Below, piece by piece: positions 9,819-19,652 of a stretch of DNA of 22,465 nt; positions within the stretch are counted from its first letter, which is position 1, and each line of letters opens with the position of its first letter. The DNA lies in contig NEEC01000208.1 in NCBI GenBank assembly GCA_002189035.1, positions 1-22,465 of the forward strand, in the 5' to 3' direction. Under the pieces are notes generated by a model, which did no database searches, was not told the DNA's origin, and saw nothing but the letters and a program-made list of their open reading frames with translations. A program made the position numbers and the translations under genes. The DNA is from Utricularia gibba (Eukaryota; Streptophyta; Magnoliopsida; Lamiales; Lentibulariaceae).

Positions 9819-12269
9819 ACGAGAGCGCCTCCTCAGATATAAAGCATGCGGTTGAGAAAACCATTTTGGGTGCTCATGACATCCTAACTTCAATAAGTGC
9901 ATCACGATTTTCGTCGACCCGATGTGGCCAGACCGAACCTTGGGTCAGAACCACAACGCATCAAAAAACGACAAGCTTTTCCTTGAGAAACCATGTAGGC
10001 AGCCAATTAAAACCCAACGTTAAGAAATGCATCAAGTTTTTTGCCGAGCTACAAATGACTATGGGCCCGAGCTCGACTCGACCTCCTTCTCGATACCGTT
10101 GCCCCACGAGAGCGCCTCCTCAGATATAAAGCATGCGGTTGAGAAAACCATTTTGGGTGCTCATGACATCCTAACTTCAATAAGTGCAGCACGATTTTCG
10201 TCGAGTAGGACCCGATGTGGCAAAGGAGTCAGACCGAACCTTGGGTCAGAACGAAGTTCACAACGACATCACCCGCCCAAAAACGACAAGCTTTTCCTTG
10301 AGAAACCATGTAGGCAGCCAATTAAAACCCAACGTTAAGAAATGCATCAAGTTTTTTGCCGAGCCACAAATGACTATGGGCCCGAGCTCGACTCGACCTC
10401 CTTCTCGATACCGTTGCCCCACGAGAGCGCCTCCTCAGATATAAAGCATGCGGTTGAGAAAACCATTTTGGGTGCTCATGACATCCTAACTTCAATAAGT
10501 GCAGCACGATTTTCGTCGAGTAGGACCCGATGTGGCAAAGGAACCTTGGGTCAGAACGAAGTTCACAACGACATCACCCGCCCAAAAACGACAAGCTTTT
10601 CCTTGAGAAACCATGTAGGCAGCCAATTAAAACCCAACGTTAAGAAATGCATCAAGTTTTTTGCCGAGCCACAAATGACTATGGGCCCGAGCTCGACTCG
10701 ACCTCCTTCTCGATACCGTTGCCCCACGAGAGCGCCTCCTCAGATATAAAGCATGCGGTTGAGAAAACCATTTTGGGTGCTCATGACATCCTAACTTCAA
10801 TAAGTGCAGCACGATTTTCGTCGAGTAGGACCCGATGTGGCAAAGGAACCTTGGGTCAGAACGAAGTTCACAACGACATCACCCGCCCAAAAACGACAAG
10901 CTTTTCCTTGAGAAACCATGTAGGCAGCCAATTAAAACCCAACGTTAAGAAATGCATCAAGTTTTTTGCCGAGCTACAAATGACTATGGGCCCGAGCTCG
11001 ACTCGACCTCCTTCTCGATACCGTTGCCCCACGAGAGCGCCTCCTCAGATATAAAGCATGCGGTTGAGAAAACCATTTTGGGTGCTCATGACATCCTAAC
11101 TTCAATAAGTGCATCACGATTTTCGTCGAGTAGGACCCGATGTGGCAAAGGAGTCAGACCGAACCTTGGGTCAGAACGAAGTTCACAACGACATCACCCG
11201 CCCAAAAACGACAAGCTTTTCCTTGAGAAACCATGTAGGCAGCCAATTAAAACCCAACGTTAAGAAATGCATCAAGTTTTTTGCCGAGCACAAATGACTA
11301 TGGGCCCGAGCTCGACTCGACCTCCTTCTCGATACCGTTGCCCCACGAGAGCGCCTCCTCAGATATAAAGCATGCGGTTGAGAAAACCATTTTGGGTGCT
11401 CATGACATCCTAACTTCAATAAGTGCAGCACGATTTTCGTCGAGTAGGACCCGATGTGGCAGGAAGAACCTTGGGTCAGAACGAAGTTCACAACGACATC
11501 ACCCGCCCAAAAACGACAAGCTTTTCCTTGAGAAACCATGTAGGCAGCCAATTAAAACCCAACGTTAAGAAATGCATCAAGTTTTTTGCCGAGCCACAAA
11601 TGACTATGGGCCCGAGCTCGACTCGACCTCCTTCTCGATACCGTTGCCCCACGAGAGCGCCTCCTCAGATATAAAGCATGCGGTTGAGAAAACCATTTTG
11701 GGTGCTCATGACATCCTAACTTCAATAAGTGCATCACGATTTTCGTCGAGTAGGACCCGATGTGGCAAAGGAGTCAGACCGAACCTTGGGTCAGAACGAA
11801 GTTCACAACGACATCACCCGCCCAAAAACGACAAGCTTTTCCTTGAGAAACCATGTAGGCAGCCAATTAAAACCCAACGTTAAGAAATGCATCAAGTTTT
11901 TTGCCGAGCACAAATGACTATGGGCCCGAGCTCGACTCGACCTCCTTCTCGATACCGTTGCCCCACGAGAGCGCCTCCTCAGATATAAAGCATGCGGTTG
12001 AGAAAACCATTTTGGGTGCTCATGACATCCTAACTTCAATAAGTGCATCACGATTTTCGTCGAGTAGGACCCGATGTGGCAAAGGAACCTTGGGTCAGAA
12101 CGAAGTTCACAACGACATCACCCGCCCAAAAACGACAAGCTTTTCCTTGAGAAACCATGTAGGCAGCCAATTAAAACCCAACGTTAAGAAATGCATCAAG
12201 TTTTTTGCCGAGCTACAAATGACTATGGGCCCGAGCTCGACTCGACCTCCTTCTCGATACCGTTGCCCC
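9819..12269. repeat. Satellite block, units 32-39
   Basis: Starts with length and state: 9819 (287, T84, multiply deleted, ctac; separate entry); 10106 (315, G84, full, ccac); 10421 (305, G84, D10, ccac); 10726 (305, G84, D10, ctac); 11031 (314, T84, full, cac); 11345 (306, G84, altered: ggcaggaagaacc, ccac); 11651 (314, T84, full, cac); 11965 (305, T84, D10, ctac). The unit at 11965 is the only one that combines T84 with the exact 10-bp deletion. After the first unit this is a very clean stretch. No gene is present. Confidence 0.95.
9912..9970. repeat. Multiple-microdeletion segment in the unit starting at 9819
   Basis: Within about 60 bases the unit loses gtagga (cgtcgacccg), aaaggagt (ggccagacc), gaagtt (cagaaccacaacg) and several bases of the cccgccc run (catcaaaaaacgac), giving a 287-bp unit, the shortest in the window. 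The 28-base stretch 9912-9939, with the first two losses, recurs exactly at 15141-15168. Confidence 0.85.
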
Positions 12270-14757
12270 ACGAGAGCGCCTCCTCAGATATAAAGCATGC
12301 GGTTGAGAAAACCATTTTGGGTGCTCATGACATCCTAACTTCAATAAGTGCATCACGATTTTCGTCGAGTAGGACCCGATGTGGCAAAGGAGTCAGACCG
12401 AACCTTGGGTCAGAACGAAGTTCACAACGACATCACCCGCCCAAAAACGACAAGCTTTTCCTTGAGAAACCATGTAGGCAGCCAATTAAAACCCAACGTT
12501 AAGAAATGCATCAAGTTTTTTGCCGAGCCACAAATGACTATGGGCCCGAGCTCGACTCGACCTCCTTCTCGATACCGTTGCCCCACGAGAGCGCCTCCTC
12601 AGATATAAAGCATGCGGTTGAGAAAACCATTTTGGGTGCTCATGACATCCTAACTTCAATAAGTGCAGCACGATTTTCGTCGAGTAGGACCCGATGTGGC
12701 AAAGGAGTCAGACCGAACCTTGGGTCAGAACGAAGTTCACAACGACATCACCCGCCCAAAAACGACAAGCTTTTCCTTGAGAAACCATGTAGGCAGCCAA
12801 TTAAAACCCAACGTTAAGAAATGCATCAAGTTTTTTGCCGAGCCACAAATGACTATGGGCCCGAGCTCGACTCGACCTCCTTCTCGATACCGTTGCCCCA
12901 CGAGAGCGCCTCCTCAGATATAAAGCATGCGGTTGAGAAAACCATTTTGGGTGCTCATGACATCCTAACTTCAATAAGTGCATCACGATTTTCGTCGAGT
13001 AGGACCCGATGTGGCAAAGGAGTCAGACCGAACCTTGGGTCAGAACGAAGTTCACAACGACATCACCCGCCCAAAAACGACAAGCTTTTCCTTGAGAAAC
13101 CATGTAGGCAGCCAATTAAAACCCAACGTTAAGAAATGCATCAAGTTTTTTGCCGAGCCACAAATGACTATGGGCCCGAGCTCGACTCGACCTCCTTCTC
13201 GATACCGTTGCCCCACGAGAGCGCCTCCTCAGATATAAAGCATGCGGTTGAGAAAACCATTTTGGGTGCTCATGACATCCTAACTTCAATAAGTGCATCA
13301 CGATTTTCGTCGAGTAGGACCCGATGTGGCAAAGGAGTCAGACTTGGGTCAGAACGAAGTTCACAACGACATCACCCGCCCAAAAACGACAAGCTTTTCC
13401 TTGAGAAACCATGTAGGCAGCCAATTAAAACCCAACGTTAAGAAATGCATCAAGTTTTTTGCCGAGCCACAAATGACTATGGGCCCGAGCTCGACTCGAC
13501 CTCCTTCTCGATACCGTTGCCCCACGAGAGCGCCTCCTCAGATATAAAGCATGCGGTTGAGAAAACCATTTTGGGTGCTCATGACATCCTAACTTCAATA
13601 AGTGCAGCACGATTTCGTCGAGTAGGACCCGATGTGGCAAAGGAGTCAGACCGAACCTTGGGTTTCACAACGACATTTTCACCCGCCCAAAAACGACAAG
13701 CTTTTCCTTGAGAAACCATGTAGGCAGCCAATTAAAACCCAACGTTAAGAAATGCATCAAGTTTTTTGCCGAGCCACAAATGACTATGGCCCGAGCTCGA
13801 CTCGACCTCCTTCTCGATACCGTTGCCCCACGAGAGCGCCTCCTCAGATATAAAGCATGCGGTTGAGAAAACCATTTTGGGTGCTCATGACATCCTAACT
13901 TCAATAAGTGCAGCACGATTTTCGTCGAGTAGGACCCGATGTGGCAAAGTCAACCTTGGGTCAGAACGAAGTTCACAACGACATCACCCGCCCAAAAACG
14001 ACAAGCTTTTCCTTGAGAAACCATGTAGGCAGCCAATTAAAACCCAACGTTAAGAAATGCATCAAGTTTTTTGCCGAGCACAAATGACTATGGGCCCGAG
14101 CTCGACTCGACCTCCTTCTCGATACCGTTGCCCCACGAGAGCGCCTCCTCAGATATAAAGCATGCGGTTGAGAAAACCATTTTGGGTGCTCATGACATCC
14201 TAACTTCAATAAGTGCATCACGATTTTCGTCGAGTAGGACCCGATGTGGCAAAGAGTCAGACCGAACCTTGGGTCAGAACGAAGTTCACAACGACATCAC
14301 CCGCCCAAAAACGACAAGCTTTTTCCTTGAGAAACCATGTAGGCAGCCAATTAAAACCCAACGTTAAGAAATGCATCAAGTTTTTTGCCGAGCTACAAAT
14401 GACTATGGGCCCGAGCTCGACTCGACCTCCTTCTCGATACCGTTGCCCCACGAGAGCGCCTCCTCAGATATAAAGCATGCGGTTGAGAAAACCATTTTGG
14501 GTGCTCATGACATCCTAACTTCAATAAGTGCAGCACGATTTTCGTCGAGTAGGACCCGATGTGGCAAAGGAGTCACCTTGGGTCAGAACGAAGTTCACAA
14601 CGACATCACCCGCCCAAAAACGACAAGCTTTTCCTTGAGAAACCATGTAGGCAGCCAATTAAAACCCAACGTTAAGAAATGCATCAAGTTTTTTGCCGAG
14701 CCACAAATGACTATGGGCCCGAGCTCGACTCGACCTCCTTCTCGATACCGTTGCCCC
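12270..14757. repeat. Satellite block, units 40-47
   Basis: Starts with length and state: 12270 (315, T84, full, ccac); 12585 (315, G84, full, ccac); 12900 (315, T84, full, ccac); 13215 (309, T84, altered: cagacttggg, ccac); 13524 (306, G84, full but rearranged just downstream, ccac); 13830 (305, G84, altered: aaagtcaacc, cac); 14135 (315, T84, full minus one g offset by an extra t in gctttttcc, ctac); 14450 (308, G84, altered: ggagtcaccttggg, ccac). In the unit at 13524, 13661-13685 has lost cagaacgaag and gained ttt (gacattttcaccc). No gene is present. Confidence 0.95.
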
Positions 14758-17189
14758 ACGAGAGCGCCTCCTCAGATATAAAGCATGCGGTTGAGAAAAC
14801 CATTTTGGGTGCTCATGACATCCTAACTTCAATAAGTGCAGCACGATTTTCGTCGAGTAGGACCCGATGTGGCAAAAGGAACCTCAGAACTTGACATCAC
14901 CCGAAAAACGACAAGCTTTTCCTTGAGAAACCATGTAGGCAGCCAATTAAAACCCAACGTTAAGAAATGCATCAAGTTTTTTGCCGAGCCACAAATGACT
15001 ATGGGCCCGAGCTCGACTCGACCTCCTTCTCGATACCGTTGCCCCACGAGAGCGCCTCCTCAGATATAAAGCATGCGGTTGAGAAAACCATTTTGGGTGC
15101 TTATGACATCCTAACTTCAATAAGTGCATCACCCGATTTTCGTCGACCCGATGTGGCCAGACCGAACCTTGGGTCAGAGCGACATCACCGCCCAAAAACG
15201 ACAAGCTTTTCCTTGAGAAACCATGTAGGCAGCCAATTAAAACCCAACGTTAAGAAATGCATCAAGTTTTTTGCCGAGCCACAAATGACTATGGGCCCGA
15301 GCTCGACTCGACCTCCTTCTCGATACCGTTGCCCCACGAGAGCGCCTCCTCAGATATAAAGCATGCGGTTGAGAAAACCATTTTGGGTGCTCATGACATC
15401 CTAACTTCAATAAGTGCAGCACGATTTTCGTCGAGTAGGACCCGATGTGGCAAAGGAACCTTGGGTCAGAACGAAGTTCACAACGACATCACCCGCCCAA
15501 AAACGACAAGCTTTTCCTTGAGAAACCATGTAGGCAGCCAATTAAAACCCAACGTTAAGAAATGCATCAAGTTTTTTGCCGAGCACAAATGACTATGGCC
15601 CGAGCTCGACTCGACCTCCTTCTCGATACCGTTGCCCCACGAGAGCGCCTCCTCAGATATAAAGCATGCGGTTGAGAAAACCATTTTGGGTGCTCATGAC
15701 ATCCTAACTTCAATAAGTGCAGCACGATTTTCGTCGAGTAGGACCCGATGTGGCAAAGGAGTCAGACCGAACCTTGGGTCAGAACGAAGTTCACAACGAC
15801 ATCACCCGCCCAAAAACGACAAGCTTTTCCTTGAGAAACCATGTAGGCAGCCAATTAAAACCCAACGTTAAGAAATGCATCAAGTTTTTTGCCGAGCCAC
15901 AAATGACTATGGGCCCGAGCTCGACTCGACCTCCTTCTCGATACCGTTGCCCCACGAGAGCGCCTCCTCAAATATAAAGCATGCGGTTGAGAAAACCATT
16001 TTGGGTGCTCATGACATCCTAACTTCAATAAGTGCATCACGATTTTCGTCGAGTAGGACCCGATGTGGCAAAGGAGTCACCTTGGGTCAGAACGAAGTTC
16101 ACAACGACATCACCCGCCCAAAAACGACAAGCTTTTCCTTGAGAAACCATGTAGGCAGCCAATTAAAACCCAACGTTAAGAAATGCATCAAGTTTTTTGC
16201 CGAGCTACAAATGACTATGGGCCCGAGCTCGACTCGACCTCCTTCTCGATACCGTTGCCCCACGAGAGCGCCTCCTCAGATATAAAGCATGCGGTTGAGA
16301 AAACCATTTTGGGTGCTCATGACATCCTAACTTCAATAAGTGCATCACGATTTTCGTCGAGTAGGACCCGATGTGGCAAAGGTCAGACCTTGGGTCAGAA
16401 CGAAGTTCACAACGACATCACCCGCCCAAAAACGACAAGCTTTTCCTTGAGAAACCATGTAGGCAGCCAATTAAAACCCAACGTTAAGAAATGCATCAAG
16501 TTTTTTGCCGAGCACAAATGACTATGGCCCGAGCTCGACTCGACCTCCTTCTCGATACCGTTGCCCCACGAGAGCGCCTCCTCAGATATAAAGCATGCGG
16601 TTGAGAAAACCATTTTGGTGCTCATGACATCCTAACTTCAATAAGTGCAGCACGATTTTCGTCGAGTAGGACCCGATGTGGCAAAGGAGTCAGACCGAAC
16701 CTCAGAACGAAGTTCACAACGACATCACCCGCCCAAAAACGACAAGCTTTTCCTTGAGAAACCATGTAGGCAGCCAATTAAAACCCAACGTTAAGAAATG
16801 CATCAAGTTTTTTGCCGAGCACAAATGACTATGGGCCCGAGCTCGACTCGACCTCCTTCTCGATACCGTTGCCCCACGAGAGCGCCTCCTCAGATATAAG
16901 CATGCGGTTGAGAAAACCATTTTGGGTGCTCATGACATCCTAACTTCAATAAGTGCATCACGATTTTCGTCGAGTAGGACCCGATGTGGCAAAGGAGTCA
17001 GACCGAACCTTGGGTCAGAACGAAGTTCACAACGACATCACCCGCCCAAAAACGACAAGCTTTTCCTTGAGAAACCATGTAGGCAGCCAATTAAAACCCA
17101 ACGTTAAGAAATGCATCAAGTTTTTTGCCGAGCTACAAATGACTATGGGCCCGAGCTCGACTCGACCTCCTTCTCGATACCGTTGCCCC
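14758..17189. repeat. Satellite block, units 48-55
   Basis: Starts with length and state: 14758 (288, G84, multiply deleted at 14873-14910, ccac); 15046 (290, T84, multiply deleted, ccac; separate entry); 15336 (303, G84, D10, cac); 15639 (315, G84, full, ccac); 15954 (308, T84, altered: ggagtcaccttggg, ctac); 16262 (306, T84, altered: aaaggtcagaccttggg, cac); 16568 (308, G84, full with ttggg lost just after it, cac); 16876 (314, T84, full, ctac). The unit at 14758 loses several short pieces in order (aacctcagaacttgacatc, then cccgaaaaacg), the same kind of change as at 9912 and 15141. No gene is present. Confidence 0.94.
15131..15190. repeat. Multiple-microdeletion segment in the unit starting at 15046
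   Basis: This unit has catcacccgattttcg (two extra bases), loses gtagga and aaaggagt exactly as the unit at 9819 does, then loses most of aacgaagttcacaac (gggtcagagcgacatc). The shared 28-base junction stretch is at 15141-15168. The unit also has the rare gcttatg state otherwise concentrated in the last 2.5 kb. Confidence 0.85.
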
Positions 17190-19652
17190 ACGAGAGCGCC
17201 TCCTCAGATATAAAGCATGCGGTTGAGAAAACCATTTTGGGTGCTCATGACATCCTAACTTCAATAAGTGCAGCACGATTTTCGTCGAGTAGGACCCGAT
17301 GTGGCAAAGGAGTTTGGGTCAGAACGAAGTTCACAACGACATCACCCGCCCAAAAACGACAAGCTTTTCCTTGAGAAACCATGTAGGCAGCCAATTAAAA
17401 CCCAACGTTAAGAAATGCATCAAGTTTTTTGCCGAGCTACAAATGACTATGGGCCCGAGCTCGACTCGACCTCCTTCTCGATACCGTTGCCCCACGAGAG
17501 CGCCTCCTCAGATATAAAGCATGCGGTTGAGAAAACCATTTTGGGTGCTCATGACATCCTAACTTCAATAAGTGCATCACGATTTCGTCGAGTAGGACCC
17601 GATGTGGCAAAGGAGTCAGACCGAACCTTGGGTAGAACGAAGTTCACAACGACATCACCCCCAAAAACGACAAGCTTTTCCTTGAGAAACCATGTAGGCA
17701 GCCAATTAAAACCCAACGTTAAGAAATGCATCAAGTTTTTTGCCGAGCACAAATGACTATGGGCCCGAGCTCGACTCGACCTCCTGCTCGATACCGTTGC
17801 CCCACGAGAGCGCCTCCTCAAATATAAAGCATGCGGTTGAGAAAACCATTTTGGGTGCTCATGACATCCTAACTTCAATAAGTGCATCACGATTTTCGTC
17901 GAGTAGGACCCGATGTGGCAAAAGTCAGACCCCTTGGTCAGAACGAAGTTCACAACGACATCACCCGCCCAAAAACGACAAGCTTTTCCTTGAGAAACCA
18001 TGTAGGCAGCCAATTAAAACCCAACGTTAAGAAATGCATCAAGTTTTTTGCCGAGCCACAAATGACTATGGGCCCGAGCTCGACTCGACTCCTTCTCGAT
18101 ACCGTTGCCCCGAGAGCGCCTCCTCAGATATAAAGCATGCGGTTGAGAAAACCATTTTGGGTGCTCATGACATCCTAACTTCAATAAGTGCAGCACGATT
18201 TTCGTCGAGTAGGACCCGATGTGGCAAAGGAACCTTGGGTCAGAACGAAGTTCACAACGACATCACCCCCAAAAACGACAAGCTTTTCCTTGAGAAACCA
18301 TGTAGGCAGCCAATTAAAACCCAACGTTAAGAAATGCATCAAGTTTTTTGCCGAGCTACAAATGACTATGGGCCCGAGCTCGACTCGACCTCCTTCTCGA
18401 TACCGTTGCCCCACGAGAGCGCCTCCTCAGATATAAAGCATGCGGTTGAGAAAACCATTTTGGGTGCTTGACATCCTAACTTCAATAAGTGCATCACGAT
18501 TTTCGTCGAGTAGGACCCGATGTGGCAAAGGAGTCAGACCGAACCTTGGGTCAGAACGAAGTTCACAACGACATCACCCGCCCAAAAACGACAAGCTTTT
18601 CCTTGAGAAACCATGTAGGCAGCCAATTAAAACCCAACGTTAAGAAATGCATCAAGTTTTTTGCCGAGCCACAAATGACTATGGCCCGAGCTCGACTCGA
18701 CCTCCTTCTCGATACCGTTGCCCCACGAGAGCGCCTCCTCAGATATAAAGCATGCGGTTGAGAAAACCATTTTGGGTGCTCATGACATCCTAACTTCAAT
18801 AAGTGCAGCACGATTTTCGTCGAGTAGGACCCGATGTGGCAAAGGAACCTTGGGTCAGAACGAAGTTCACAACGACATCACCCGCCCAAAAACGACAAGC
18901 TTTTCCTTGAGAAACCATGTAGGCAGCCAATTAAAACCCAACGTTAAGAAATGCATCAAGTTTTTTGCCGAGCTGAGAATGACTATGGGCCCGGCGGTCG
19001 ACTCGACCTCCTTCTCGATACCGTTGCCCCACGAGAGCGCCTCCTCAGATATAAAGCATGCGGTTGAGAAAACCATTTTGGGTGCTCATGACATCCTAAC
19101 TTCAATAAGTGCAGCACGATTTTCGTCGAGTAGGACCCGATGTGGCAAAGGAGTCAGACCGAACCTTGGGTCAGAACGAAGTTCACAACGACATCACCCG
19201 CCCAAAAACGACAAGCTTTTCCTTGAGAAACCATGTAGGCCAATTAAAACCCAACGTTAAGAAAATGCATCAAGTTTTTTGCCGAGCACAAATGACTATG
19301 GGCCCGAGCTCGACTCGACCTCCTTCTCGATACCGTTGCCCCACGAGAGCGCCTCCTCAGATATAAAGCATGCGGTTGAGAAAACCATTTTGGTGCTATG
19401 ACATCCTAACTTCAATAAGTGCAGCACGATTTCGTCGAGTAGGACCCGATGGGCAAAGGAGTCAGACCGAACCTTGGGTCAGAACGAAGTTCACAACGAC
19501 ATCACCGCCCCAAAAACGACAAGCTTTTCCTTGAGAAACCATGTAGGCAGCCAATTAAACCCAACGTTAAGAAATGCATCAAGTTTTTTGCCGAGCCACA
19601 AATGACTATGGGCCCGAGCTCGACTCGACCTCCTTCTCGATACCGTTGCCCC
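17190..19652. repeat. Satellite block, units 56-63
   Basis: Starts with length and state: 17190 (304, G84, altered: ggagtttgggtc, ctac); 17494 (310, T84, full, cac, tcctgctcg variant); 17804 (307, T84, altered: aaaagtcagacccc, ccac, caaatata start); 18111 (302, G84, D10, ctac; landmark reduced to gccccgagag); 18413 (312, T84, full, ccac, gcttgac); 18725 (306, G84, D10, substituted at 18975-18998); 19031 (312, G84, full, cac, with agc lost in gtaggccaatt); 19343 (310, G84, full, ccac, with several one-base losses). No gene is present. Confidence 0.94.
18975..18998. repeat. Substitution cluster in the unit starting at 18725
   Basis: Where other units read gagctacaaatgac, this one reads gagctgagaatgac (three adjacent substitutions at 18975-18977). 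A few bases later gggcccgagctcgac becomes gggcccggcggtcgac, which removes the SacI site. Clustered base changes are unusual in this array, where almost all differences are indels. They could come from gene conversion with a diverged copy outside the window or from a local consensus error. Confidence 0.8.

Noticed and set aside
18718-19260. A 180-codon open frame, the longest in the window, and dozens of 60-140 codon frames on both strands
   Set aside because: They recur with the satellite period because a 315-bp unit is divisible by three. They end at fixed stops in each unit (such as the taa in acgttaag), change frame whenever a unit has an indel, and show no recognisable domain or conserved reading frame. 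They are shadows of the repeat.
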